Of a stretch of DNA of 64,000 nt, positions 38,207 through 48,608 are shown in pieces. Source of the DNA: Romanomermis culicivorax (Eukaryota > Nematoda > Enoplea > Mermithida > Mermithidae); assembly GCA_963922205.1 (NCBI GenBank), contig CAWUHX010000070.1, positions 186,001-250,000 of the forward strand. The letters are read 5' to 3'. The notes beneath the pieces were generated by a model that worked only from the letters and a program-made list of their open reading frames with translations, searched no databases and had not been told where the DNA came from. A program made the position numbers and the translations under genes. Position 1 is the first letter of the stretch, and each line of letters begins with the position of its first letter.

Positions 38207-41200
38207 TCACCAAAAGTGAGCTTTAATTGCTGCTAGCGTGCGGTTTGTTCCTTGATGATTCAAAATTTTCGGGCCGTGGAATTGGTGAAGAGTTTGGTCG
38301 ACCATGGAGGCGGGTACGACTAATTGCTTGACCTCTTTAAGTTGACGATATAAAATTTGGTCTTCGAGGAAGAAAATTGGTGGGTGTTTGGCGGCGTTGT
38401 CTGTTCTGAGGGTGGCGATAATTTTTGTTATGGCTGGATCCGCGGCTTGAGCTTTTAAAACTTCCTCGTGGGCGGCGATCATAATGGCTTCGGCCGGGGG
38501 CGGTTCGTGGTTGATAGTTGTTGGTATTGAATTAGAGAGTGTGGGTTGACTGATGGTCTTTTTCGTCATTGCACGGGTGATGGCGTTGATTTCGGCGTCG
38601 ACTTCCGTGGGTGGTGAAACTGCTGCTGGGCGTATTTCGGGTACCGTTAAGTCAGTTTCCATAGTTGCACCAGCGGGGTGAAAATTCTCACGGAAAATCG
38701 TGGCGGTCAAATTTTCAGCGGTCTGGATTGGAGATTTGTCGCGGTCGTCCTTCCTGGATAGGAAATCGGCACAAGCGTTGTCTTTTCCTTTAATGTATTC
38801 AACTTTATAATCGTAATCCTGGAGGCTGATCGCGAAACGTTGGAGGAGTGAGTTTCGATGTTTTTCATCTTTGAGCCATTCGAGCAACTTGTGATCGGTG
38901 CGGACAATAACTTTTTGGCCGTACACATAGTGGTGGTACATCCGGAAGCCGTAGACAATGGCGAGGCATTCACGCTCAGTTGTACTGTAGCGGGTTTCGG
39001 CATCGGTGAGTACGCGGCTATTGTAGGCGATGACCCATTGATTGTTTCCGTTCTCTTGATACAAAATTGCTCCGATGGCGGTTGTGCTGGCGTCCGTTTG
39101 GATAAGGAATTGCGCTTTGCCATCGTAAACTGGGTAGCGGAGAAAGGGCGATGACGTAAGGGTGGTTTTGATACCCTCGAATGCGGCGTGGTGTTCGTCC
39201 GTGGCCATATATTGAGCGTCTTTACGTAGAAGTCCGTACAAAGGACTGGACAATGTTGCCAAATTCGGGATAAAGGGTTTGCACCATTGGACTAAGCCTA
39301 AAAAACTTTGCATACCTTTTTTGGTCTTCGGAAATTCATATTCGGCGATCGCTTTGACTTTCTCCGGATCGGCAGCGATTCCGCGGGCGCTAAGAAGATG
39401 TTCCAAAAATTTGACTTGCGGCGGCAGGAATTCGCATTTGTTTGGCCGAAGCGTGAGATTAGCTGCGCGGAGGGCGTCGAAAATGATTTGTAAATGTTCC
39501 AAATGTTCTTCAAACGAATTCGAGAAAATAATAATATCTTCGAGACAAATCTTCCAAATGTACGGGCGGAGAATTCTTTCCATTAGACGTTGAAATTCGG
39601 CAGGTGCGTTTTTCAGGCCGAATGGTAAAACTTTGAATCGAAACAGACCTTCTTGGCAGATGAAGGTTGTTTTATCGCGGGAGTCGGCGTCGAGGGGTAC
39701 CTGCCAGTACCTGGCTTTGAGGTCGAGCGTGGTGAAAAATTTCGCGTGTCCCATTGCGTCCAAATAATCGTCGATGCGCGGGATTGGGAATTTGTCGCTT
39801 GGCGTGACGTCGTTTATTCCACGGTAGTCGACAACGGGTCTCCAAGAGCCATCTTTCTTTTTTACCAAGAACAGCGGTGCGGCCCAGGGCGAGCAGGATG
39901 GTTCAATAAAATCGTTGTCGAGCATTTCTTGGATATGGCGACGTACAATCGGTCTTTGCTCCATTGCGGCGCGGTAATAATGGCGGAAAACGAGTTTTGC
40001 GGTGCCGGTGTCGATACTGACGGTCAACTCGCTGGTTATAGTTGGTTTGTCGCCGGGAAGGCTGAAGACATCGCGGTGTCGTCGAAGCATCTTGAGGGCT
40101 TTTGCTTTTTGCACGGCAGAAACGTAAGTTTTTTCGGTCATTTTGTTTAGGGCGTACTCCAGCTTTTGTTGTGCGGTGTGGCCAGAGAACGATTTATCAA
40201 GTGCGGCTGGCTCGTGATCGGTTAAGTCGCGGTCGGCGGCAGCAGTTGCTATCTGGCAGTTGGCGTGGGTTTTGGAATACTCTAGCGTGTGCTTTGCCAT
40301 CGCGATGAGCTGATTTGGTCTGAGTTTGATGCTGTTTGGCATGTTGTTAATGAAGAGGAGCGGACAATGACCGTTGGTGATGTTGACCACTGCGGTTTCG
40401 ACCGGAAGTTCTGCGGCTATGTTATCGGTGGCGAGAGGTTGTACAATCACGTCGGGAACGGTCGCCGATGTTGTGGGAAAAACGGTGCTTTTGACCCATT
40501 GTTGGCAATGTGGCAAAATCGAGACGGAAGCTTGGGTGACGAGAAAGATCGGTTCGGCGAGCTCGGTAACCTCCAGCCGCCGTGGGGGCGGTTGGTGTGG
40601 ACTAGGTTGAGCCTGCTGTATCGGTTGTTCAACTTCGATTTCTTCGGGTTGGCTAAAAATATCAGATTTATCGTCATAGAAACTTACTCGTTCGTCCTCT
40701 GGTATTTCTTCTAAGACATTGTCGTTGGCGGCATTTAGGAACAATTCCGTTCGAGGGGGGACCGAGGGGATTACCTTAAGCGGCAGTTTGACGTCTTGAA
40801 TTTCTATGTAATTGTCTTTAAAATTCAAAATGGCGTGGATATCTGGGTGCACGAGGAAATCGGTCCCGATGATACATTGGTCGTTTCCATCGTTGTCAAG
40901 GATTACGCATTTGATCATATGCTCTCCGAACGCCGATTCCATCGTAATGACTACCGGGCCATGAGCGTTGACAACGGCGCCATCGGCTACTTTGATTTTT
41001 CCGCAAATCGGGAGTTGGAGCGATTGTTTGTCGAAAGCGCGTTTGACTAAACCTGATGACAAAACGGAGCATTGGGCACCGGTATCGATGAGCGCGTGTG
41101 CCTTAACGGCTCCAATTTTGATTGGAATTTGAAAGGCTCTCCTGGAAGCGTACTTGCGGACAAAAGATTTGGAAGACGGCGTAAGGTTATCGATTTGACA

Positions 41201-41881
41201 AGCGGACGAGCGGATGTGGCATGGGTCTTGAAAAGCGCGGCCTGTTGCGTTCCAACAGACTATGCTGGGGCTAACGATGGGCGCGGCAGAAGCGATTTCT
41301 TTGGATGGGATAACCACATTGGCCGTGGACGTCGATTGATTGTTAGCGCCTGTTTCAATTGCGGATGTTGACGCGGTATTCAGTGCCGGAAGTGCGGGTA
41401 GGGTTAGTTGTAACTCCGAAGATTGAGAACTAGCGCGCGATGAGTCTGTCGGCGTCGTGACGTATGGGGTCGATACAGCATTGTAATGAATATGTTGTTC
41501 CCACGGTGCCAGAAATTGATGGTTCGGGTAAAGGGCGTAGGTATTCTGAACAAAATCATGTGGGCGCTGTATAGAATTACCTTCATAAAAATGGTTTCGC
41601 GCGCCGCGGGCGTAGTTTGTGCCTCGTTGGGGCGGTCCTCCGCGGCGGGGTCGCCAATCGCGCTGTCCACGGACGTCGTTTGAATTGTTTCGGAAATCAA
41701 CTTGCCGTGGGTGGGCGGCGTAATTTGGGCGGTTTGATTCAAGTCGGGTTGACTGTTTAGCGTTTTGCCGCTTGAGCCAGACGCAATCTTCGGTGTTGTG
41801 GGTGCGGGATTTGTGGGCATCGCACCAAAGACCTGTAGGTTGCGTCGTGCATTCGCGGTCTCGGCTGGCAGATCGGTCCAA
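38207..41881 (-). CDS. pol: element A Gag knuckle-protease-RT-RNase H polyprotein
   Basis: 1224 codons. A C20-x2-H23-x4-H28-x4-C33 zinc knuckle is followed by a disordered stretch. The retropepsin has [12 protein letters not shown] with catalytic Asp266. The RT spans about residues 640-840, with [26 protein letters not shown] (motif A Asp intact) and [16 protein letters not shown]. The usual YxDD box is CLED (Glu781, Asp782), so the first catalytic Asp is Glu and the Tyr is Cys; this copy is probably inactive. RNase H follows with [21 protein letters not shown] and RTDHKLL. The tail holds the start of the integrase zinc module. The order is typical of Ty3/gypsy. Confidence 0.92.
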   Translation of the reverse strand: MDRSASRDRECTTQPTGLWCDAHKSRTHNTEDCVWLKRQNAKQSTRLESNRPNYAAHPRQVDFRNNSNDVRGQRDWRPRRGGPPQRGTNYARGARNHFYEGNSIQRPHDFVQNTYALYPNHQFLAPWEQHIHYNAVSTPYVTTPTDSSRASSQSSELQLTLPALPALNTASTSAIETGANNQSTSTANVVIPSKEIASAAPIVSPSIVCWNATGRAFQDPCHIRSSACQIDNLTPSSKSFVRKYASRRAFQIPIKIGAVKAHALIDTGAQCSVLSSGLVKRAFDKQSLQLPICGKIKVADGAVVNAHGPVVITMESAFGEHMIKCVILDNDGNDQCIIGTDFLVHPDIHAILNFKDNYIEIQDVKLPLKVIPSVPPRTELFLNAANDNVLEEIPEDERVSFYDDKSDIFSQPEEIEVEQPIQQAQPSPHQPPPRRLEVTELAEPIFLVTQASVSILPHCQQWVKSTVFPTTSATVPDVIVQPLATDNIAAELPVETAVVNITNGHCPLLFINNMPNSIKLRPNQLIAMAKHTLEYSKTHANCQIATAAADRDLTDHEPAALDKSFSGHTAQQKLEYALNKMTEKTYVSAVQKAKALKMLRRHRDVFSLPGDKPTITSELTVSIDTGTAKLVFRHYYRAAMEQRPIVRRHIQEMLDNDFIEPSCSPWAAPLFLVKKKDGSWRPVVDYRGINDVTPSDKFPIPRIDDYLDAMGHAKFFTTLDLKARYWQVPLDADSRDKTTFICQEGLFRFKVLPFGLKNAPAEFQRLMERILRPYIWKICLEDIIIFSNSFEEHLEHLQIIFDALRAANLTLRPNKCEFLPPQVKFLEHLLSARGIAADPEKVKAIAEYEFPKTKKGMQSFLGLVQWCKPFIPNLATLSSPLYGLLRKDAQYMATDEHHAAFEGIKTTLTSSPFLRYPVYDGKAQFLIQTDASTTAIGAILYQENGNNQWVIAYNSRVLTDAETRYSTTERECLAIVYGFRMYHHYVYGQKVIVRTDHKLLEWLKDEKHRNSLLQRFAISLQDYDYKVEYIKGKDNACADFLSRKDDRDKSPIQTAENLTATIFRENFHPAGATMETDLTVPEIRPAAVSPPTEVDAEINAITRAMTKKTISQPTLSNSIPTTINHEPPPAEAIMIAAHEEVLKAQAADPAITKIIATLRTDNAAKHPPIFFLEDQILYRQLKEVKQLVVPASMVDQTLHQFHGPKILNHQGTNRTLAAIKAHFW

Positions 41882-41965
41882 GCAATTTGCATACGGCTCC
41901 CTGGTTTGAGATTGATGGCGCGGACTTTGTTGCCTGTTGTTGGGTATCGTTTCCTCAGGGCGTTG

Positions 41966-44034
41966 TCAGGATTTTCGATCTTCGTAGTCGCCGTCGTATG
42001 GCTGAATTAATTGTTCCAATAGTATTTCCGTGCGCGGTGGCTGCGGCGGCGGTGGTTCAATCGCTTGTGGTTGAAAGGAGACGAATTTAGTGGGTTGTGG
42101 TGTCGAATTTTGTGGCCTGCGGTCTGTAGATGGAGAGCGCTCGCGGTAGCGGTGTTGGGGGCGATCCATACTGCGGCGGCGTTCGAAACAGCGATCAAAT
42201 GGTTGCGGCGACTTCGGTGGTGATGCATCCTGATCGGCTTGATTTACAAGGATGGGTCGTTCCACGGTTCCGATTTCGGCTTTGGTTGCATTGAGGACAC
42301 TACGGGCTTTAGCTACGGCGTCGGCCAATTGTTGGACATTCCTGAAGCCTTTTGCCTGTTCGCCAATTGTTAGTTGATAGAACACAGGCATTTTGGTCAA
42401 AAAGGTGTCAATTACTTGTTTGTGCCGAAAAGTTTGATCTTCATGCTGATACAATAATTGTACATAAGTCATTACCTTACTCAGAAACGCAGCGGGTTCT
42501 TCTCCAATTTCTGGGGTGATTGACGCGAGTTCGCGTTATAGAGTCATCGGGTTGCAATCGGGAGCCAATTGGAACATGAGTAAGTGTTTGGCGTCTTCGT
42601 ACCACGTCATATCTTGGATCATGTCGCTCGGCGTATCGCGAGTGAGTCGGCGTAGTGCACTCATCTTTATGTGGTTGGAGGCGTCGTAGCCGAACTCATT
42701 TTCCAGGTGGATGAAGAAACATAACAGGCGTTTATTTGTTGCGGCGCCATCGATAATCAACGGTGCATGTTGTCGACGATCGTTTTGATGCGGCTATCTT
42801 CCTCACGATGAGACGTGCGGGGCATGTCATACCGAGGATGCGGATGTTCATAATAATCCTCTGGTGGGTAATCTGAGAAACCGAACTGGTTTGCCGCGGG
42901 CGGTGGGCGTCTTTGAAGCGCGGAACGGTGTAAATCTTCGTCGGCACGCGTAGTGCGGGCGAATTCGTTATTGTACAGGGTATCCGTCGACGGTGCTTTG
43001 GGTTTAACTTGATTCGGTAGCCTGCCAAAGACTGGAGCCGGTTCAGTTTCATGGAGAGTTTCGTTTGGGATATAAATATCTCTTGTTTCCTCGCCATGAA
43101 ACCGTGAGCGCACCGGCAGCGGTCTTGGTGTAGGCGGATTACGCGCATTAGTTGTGGCTGCGGTTGTGGAGATCAATTGTTGCATTTGCTCGGCGAGTGC
43201 TGCGAAACGCGGGTTAGTGGCCTTGGTTTGTTCCTGGATTTCGCGTTGAACGCGTAATTGCTGGGGTTGGAATTGGTCAGAGACGGCGCCGATAATTTGA
43301 TCGATCATTTGTACCTTAGGAACATTGTTGGTTATGCGCGCGGCGGCGGTGTTGAGTTGGTCCAGCGCGTCGCGTGCTTCAATTCGAAAATTTTGAACTT
43401 CATTGGTGTTTGCGATGGCTAGGCTGCTGCGGTGATTGTTTACTGGAGCACGGGTGGCGGTTGGGGCTTGCGGTGGTTCGATATTGACAAAGGATTCGGA
43501 GGAATCGGTTCTGGCGACAGCTTGGTCATTGTTACTTCGGGTCGGGGCGCTTGGTGGCGGCATTTGCGATGCGGGCGGCGCGTTAAGGCAATTTTCGGCG
43601 GCGGTAAGGAGGTTTTGATTTAGCGACCGCAGGGGTTGAGAATTGATCGTCGCCGCAGTTGTGGGAATGAGCGGTACTTGCAGTTGTGCTGTCCCGTCTG
43701 ACGCGGGAGTACTGAAATTAGACAAGGGCCGGTTATGGGGCGGGAGGCTTACCATGGGTACCGCTGTCAATTGCGTAATATTTGACGGTCGCGGCAACAG
43801 CATTTGGTCAAAACTTAGGGTGCAGCATGCGGCTGTGGCGGCGTTCGGAGAACTGGATCCCGACCGAAAGCGGGTGAAGTCCGGCGGTGTGTGGCTTACT
43901 GTTGGCATCTTTTTTCGCAGGGTATAATAATCTCTTTTGTACCCTTTGGCGCAGCTACGGCGGGGTCGAATTTTGGACTCTTTGAGCTTTTTCGGATGCA
44001 ACGCAACGGCGGGGAGTGGCAACGTACAATCCAA
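41966..44034 (-). pseudogene. gag: element A gag
   Basis: Three pieces: 42,757-44,034 (425 codons, Pro/Asn/Thr-rich with a helical stretch around [15 protein letters not shown]), 42,536-42,760 and 41,966-42,472. The last two form a retrotransposon capsid-like region ([54 protein letters not shown]). A stop at about 42,537 and frame changes separate them. The zinc knuckle is in the next ORF. B has the same segments (55,951-56,166), more decayed. Confidence 0.8.
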
Positions 44035-44045
44035 GCGGTCACCAG

Positions 44046-44628
44046 TGTTGTATCTTGGTTTGTTGGGGCGGAGATGATGTGGTGTGAGCAGGATTGGGAT
44101 TCCGAGGTTACATCCTTAATGTACGTGCTTCCCACACCCACGTTTACCCGATAAACTAATTACTGGTACTTAAACCCCAACACTAATTATCCCAACAATT
44201 AAAGAAAGAACTCCTTTCTTTAATTGTCTCCCTGGTTGCGCAAGATTGAAAGGCGAGGGATTTTCTACCTTTTAATGTTACGCAATAATGTACAAAACTT
44301 ACGTGAACAAAATGGAGACGGGTGAGACGAAAAATAAAAACACTAAATCAACTCCCACGCACGGGCGAAAAAGAGATAGACGAAAAAGGCGTGGTGGGAG
44401 GCGGCGAGTATGTACTAGCGGTGGCCTACGGGGCACACAACTAGTAAGAAAAACATAAAAATTATAACACTAATAATAGCAACTGAGAGAGACCAGCGCA
44501 CGCGTACTGACGTGCGCTACAGTAAGACGGCTACTGGTGGTCCGCGTTGCTCTCTCCACTAGCCACCTGCGGGCCTCTAACGCGCTTTGACAAAACGATA
44601 AAAAATCGGCGGAAAACACACTACAACA
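44046..44628 (-). repeat. element A 5' LTR
   Basis: 583 bp. In element orientation it begins TGTTGTAGTGTG and ends GATACAACA, followed by CTGGTGACCGCTTGG, a possible primer binding site (from TGG). B has CTGGTGATCCATTTAGG in the same place. Confidence 0.9.
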
Positions 44629-45540
44629 GGGTTATAAGGGATGTCAAGTCCAGTAGGTAATGGAGAGTGCTTATCTAACCCGCGACAAATAAGAACCCTT
44701 GCAATATTGTCAATAACAGGAGGGTCAAATGTGTCATGAGGAAAGATTTGGGCAATGCAGAAGATTTCGTCTAAAAAACCATAGTGATCTAAGGCAAGAT
44801 ACATCATAATTGGATAGAAGGCATCTAAACCCGCATATATTAGCTTATTGTCAGATAGTTGGTGTTTGGATGGTGCGGCATAGTACATGGGGTTTTTGAA
44901 GAAGTCGTGGTTAAAAGATATCATATCCAAAGTCCACATGCAGGCTATGCATGCTTAGACAGTGCAGCATTCAGATAAAAAGCCAATAAGCCAGGCTTTC
45001 TCGAAAAGAGCAGGATCTTTCTCAATTTGTTTTATGCATCAGAAAATGTCAACCATTGGTATCTTGGGGATGACCATAGGTTCAGCATTTTGACTCACAG
45101 TGCGGAAACAAGGACCTATCAGAGTTTACAGTGCATGCCAGTCATTGTCAGCATCAAGTGTTGCAACAATGGTGTGGGTGTTATCCAAATGCTTAAAGAA
45201 GGCAGTCCAATCGTCCTCTGTGGCCAATAGAGCTTCCAAAACGAGAGCCTTCCAGCTGGATAGGTGAGTTGGATGTACCTAGGTACAGTTGTAGTGTCAG
45301 AATTAAATGGTATAAAAGTAGAATGTGAAAACTTTGACAAGTCCGATGGGTGAATTGACTCAGTGTCATAGCTAATCAGAGTGTATTCACGAAAATTGGG
45401 CATTGGCACTGCAGCCAAGGCTGAGTGCGGGTGAACTGGGAGTAGAAATTCTGGTGAGGAAATGAAACTAGGTGGATACTGGAACAGTGACATGTACCAT
45501 TGCTTCAGCTCTCTTACTCTAACGAGCTGTTTGACATTGA
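44629..45540 (-). pseudogene. element B DEDDy exonuclease-like region
   Basis: Broken homologue of the element A exonuclease. The first piece (45,119-45,493) has ISYDTESIHP (motif I); a nearby frame has HTIVATLDADNDW (motif II); the 44,577-44,939 piece has LIYAGLDAFYPIMMYLAL (motif III, YxxxD) and runs in the same frame into IFPHDTFD. All three metal-binding motifs are kept although the frame is shifted and interrupted by stops. The upstream sequence FNVKQLVRVRELKQWYMS matches A's [18 protein letters not shown]. Element A cuts the gene at 44,628. Confidence 0.7.
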
Positions 45541-45807
45541 ATTCTCAAAACATTTATTTTAAATTATACAATTTCCTTAAGAGAAGATGACTGAGAGTAG
45601 GTACTTGGATAAAATACTAGAGCAGATGTGGAAGTTAGAAAATGTAGTGTTTTGACCAAAATGATGGAAGATGAAGAAATAAATTTTTTGGAAACTTGGG
45701 AATAAAATTGTTTTGAAAATATGATGCTGCGAATGTTTTGATTTTTGGGAAATCAGTTGTGTTTTGATGTGAAAATTTGAAAAGTTGTAATTTTGGAGTA
45801 GTATAGA
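45541..45807. other. element B spacer next to P2
   Basis: AT-rich DNA between the B exonuclease start and the P2 left end. No domain. In position it corresponds to the spacer upstream of A's exonuclease ORF. Confidence 0.4.
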
Positions 45808-46600
45808 GGGGGCTGAGTTGTAAAAAGCTCCCCGGCCCATGTTAAAGATAGACTTTTTACTTAGAAAAAAATCACAACCTACCCAACACACAAAACATAG
45901 CCAGCCTTCCTTGGACTACTATGACCTCATTTTTCTGCCTGGAAAGAAGCATGACATCACACCTGGGGTAGTAAGAAAAAATTCTCCAAACTTGGCCCAC
46001 CCACATATCTGTCAAAACTTGAAATAATGTAACATATATGGTACTTTTCAGAATTACCCCAATGAGATCTATCGATTGGTACCCAACATGACCCATTTGG
46101 GACAAAAGCCTAAATTTAGTGTGGGCTCTACCATTTATGTTATCTGTTATTATGCATTGCTGCAGCTGTACCCATTGGGGGGAGGGAAGTTCGCCTAGCT
46201 AATAAAGCTGAATTTTTGGCTTCAAGCTTTACATAGAAAAGAATTCATAGAAAAAAAATAGAAAAGTCATGTAATACACTCGTATTGATTCTGAAAATTT
46301 CAATTAGTGTGAGCTCTACCATTTGTTTCATTTGTTATTATGCATTGCTGCCATTGCCCGCCCCCGCCGCCACTGCTGCCACACCCGTTGGGGGAAGGAA
46401 GTTCGCCTAGCTAATAAAGCTTAAGCTGCCGCTTCAAGTTTATATAGCTAGCCTAAATATAATAAACAATCAATACGAGAAATATGTCATGTGATATATC
46501 AACAGAAATTGTGTACTCACTCGCATTGAACACAGGATCAGTCCCTGCACCAGCACAGGGAGGCTGGTGTGGCGCCAGTACTTTCATAGAAAGTACCCAC
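45808..46600 (+). repeat. P2 left terminal inverted repeat
   Basis: Pairs with 53,089-53,609 through several blocks: CCCATGTTAAAGATAG, TGACATCA near the pyrimidine-rich joint, TGGGTGGGCC-type, ATGACCCATTTGGGAC and the palindrome GTACTTTCATAGAAAGTAC at 46,578-46,596. A block of about 190 bp starting TTAGTGTGRGCTCTACC is tandemly duplicated here (about 46,115 and 46,303). Confidence 0.8.
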
Positions 46601-46893
46601 AATACATTTCCTTCACCTTTTTCTAGTATAGTTGTGATCCCAAGTACAGTTGTGATCCCAAGTATAGTTGTGATCCCGAAAATCCCAAGTTCTTCATTAG
46701 CCCTTTCATTCTTTTAATTGGTCAAAAATCAGCACCAAATTCTCTATATCTTCCAGCTTGAACATATTTACACACAGCATAATGCACAGAATGGATAGGA
46801 ATTTTCCCACATAAGTTGCAAAGCTCCATTTTAGAGAATGAATGTTTCAGCTATTGACTTGATATATTTATACCAGTAGGTATTACTTGCTCA
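46601..46893. other. spacer between P2 left TIR and TBP gene
   Basis: Contains three copies of an 18 bp unit (AGTTGTGATCCCAAGTA) at about 46,628-46,680. No gene recognised. Confidence 0.6.
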
Positions 46894-47412
46894 TCAACTT
46901 TGGAAATTGACAAGTAACTCTTTGAAGTCCTTTTGCAGTTCACCATAAGTCTTGGCACCTGTAATAATTATTTTACCATTGTGGAAAATTAATGCACATA
47001 AACCATACTTGTTAATTCTGTATTCCAGGGCAGAAAATAATTCGGGAGAATAATCACATTGACCCCTGTGAGTGTTATAGAATTCTTTAACATTTATACC
47101 ATGATCCAATGTGTATGACCCAATAATGTTACACATTTTAAATTTCCTGGGTCTTGGCTGATAACCAAGTTTGACCAGTATTTCTGCTGCATAATCTATA
47201 CTTTTTATTGCCTGTTGAGTTGCCTTAATGCCCACACATATGAGCTTCCCATTTTCGTACAATACTAGACAACATTTTGGATCATGGAGGTGCCAAATCA
47301 GTGACCTGAAATTTCCCATAGTCAGTTTAGAATCATCCGATTTTTTAACAAGTGAGTCCAAATTGAGTCGACAACCAAGTTCAGCTGTGACAGTAATATT
47401 TTGTACTTGCAT
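46894..47412 (-). CDS. Polinton-encoded TATA-box-binding protein homologue
   Basis: 172 codons, uninterrupted, the size of a bare TBP core (two direct repeats, no N-terminal extension). Repeat 1 starts VQNITVTAELGCRLNLDSL and includes LVLYENGKLICVG; repeat 2 starts FKMCNIIGSYTLDHGINV and includes PELFSALEYRI and ALIFHNGKIIITGAK. The four DNA-intercalating positions (yeast Phe99, 116, 190, 207) align without gaps to Phe35, Tyr52, Phe126 and Phe143. One of the two yeast TFIIB-contact Glu residues is kept (Glu124); the other is Ser122. The start codon overlaps the minor capsid 3' end by 32 bases in another frame. It probably directs transcription of the element's own genes. TBP homologues are known in some large DNA viruses; I know of none described in Polintons. 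Confidence 0.9.
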   Translation of the reverse strand: MQVQNITVTAELGCRLNLDSLVKKSDDSKLTMGNFRSLIWHLHDPKCCLVLYENGKLICVGIKATQQAIKSIDYAAEILVKLGYQPRPRKFKMCNIIGSYTLDHGINVKEFYNTHRGQCDYSPELFSALEYRINKYGLCALIFHNGKIIITGAKTYGELQKDFKELLVNFQS

Positions 47413-48129
47413 TTTCAGAATATGCTTGGCTTTCTAAAGTGTAACCAATTGTTTTACCAGTGACAAAGTTTATATGTTTGTCTTGTTCTGATCTAATTAA
47501 AATTTTGATGCAATCAATATCTTTAACATGTACAGGCATGTAGTGAGGAGCTATATATATCTTTTCTATATTGTCACCAAAAGCTCCCTTTATATTAATG
47601 ATACGGAGGAGAGGGGCTAAAATATCACCAGCAATCTGTTGTTCAATGATGTTACAGTAAACATACATGGTTTCAAGACCAGCCTTCATATCGGCAGGGT
47701 GTGCAGTAGCAATTTTCAATTTTTCAGATGTAGTTGTTTCTATAGTCTGTTTTTTATAAAATGCTTCTAAATAGAAAAGTGACACAAATCATTACAGTCA
47801 TCAAAATCGTTTACATAGAGCTTTTACTGTAAAATTTTTCACTCGAAAAATTGTTAAAGGTGAGCTCAGTATGCTCAGGAATTTCCGGACGTATATGATA
47901 TATTGTTCGTCAGCAAATCATGAAAATGTGAAATACTACTTGCTTTCCACTCATATTATTTAGAAGTATTTCAAGAAAAACAGACTGTAGTTGTGATTTC
48001 TCAAAGCCTTTCCCATTTACCTTGCAAAAGCAATCTATGAGGCAACCTGATACTAAAGTTTGAAGCAGAGTTACTCGGATCCCTCTGAGCATTGCTTGGT
48101 AATGTTACATAAAACTGTGAAAAATCCAT
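47381..48129 (-). pseudogene. P2 minor capsid protein (jelly-roll, F54H12.2-like)
   Basis: The N-terminal start at 48,129 reads MDFSQFYVTLPSNAQ, the conserved opening of Polinton minor capsid proteins, then stops near 47,995. The C-terminal piece (47,381-47,785) holds MYVYCNIIEQQIAGDILAPL, KIYIAPHYMPVHVKD and a short end. The total is far shorter than the family, so the middle is deleted or frameshifted. The family forms the vertex or minor shell of Polinton virions. Its 3' end overlaps the TBP start. Confidence 0.7.
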
Positions 48130-48199
48130 TTTTCAATATGTCATTAAGGTGGAAACTAACTTTTATATTCTGTTGAGCTGGTCAAATAAAAATTCATCA

Positions 48200-48608
48200 T
48201 CATATATGGGAGTGAGCCTTGTTCTGAACTAGCAGCAATATCTCTCATACTTATACATCTAGCCATCCACACAAGAAAGTATATACATAACTGACCACAT
48301 GTAGCAGTCAAGAACTGTCGTTCACATTTGGTATTGCATTTGTAAGAAATAGCTATAGTCTTGATGTAATTCCCAAGCTGTGGAGGTGGTTCAGGGCCCT
48401 AGCTGTCAAAATAACAACATGAATGTTTTTTATCAACAAACAGAGCTATCCAGTGTGAACCAGGTTCATCCTGCTTGTCTAGATTTACAACCAATGCTGC
48501 AGGTACAGTGTCAAGAGGTGGTAAACAGTCTACAGGGAATAACCCATTGAAGATTTGTCTGAGAGCTTGATCTCTATTGATCAAGATGTAGATTTTAAAG
48601 GTATTCAT
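48200..48608 (-). pseudogene. P2 adenain-like cysteine protease
   Basis: The ATG at 48,608 overlaps the capsid stop as ATGA. The frame shows FPVDCLPPLD, NLDKQDEPGSHWIALFVDK with the catalytic His52, and CCYFDS. A TAG at about 48,403 follows. Past it the same frame continues with TATCGQLCIYFL, containing the expected catalytic Cys. Adenain-type (C5) proteases mature the capsids of adenoviruses and Polintons. Apart from the stop the gene looks well preserved. Confidence 0.8.

Larger units (their letters stand above)
30442..44628 (-). mobile_element. 14.2 kb exonuclease-bearing LTR retrotransposon A
   Basis: LTRs of 583-584 bp flank a 13 kb interior read on the minus strand: gag, protease-RT-RNase H, integrase, then more than 5 kb of additional coding sequence. 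Paired LTRs differ at about ten bases, seven of them CpG transitions, so the insertion is fairly young. It lies within the exonuclease/middle coding region of related element B. A 4 bp GGGT duplication fits if two bases were lost at the left junction (GGGG against GGGT). The interior is clearly richer in G+C than all flanking DNA. Several frames are broken, so the copy is not autonomous. Confidence 0.9.
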
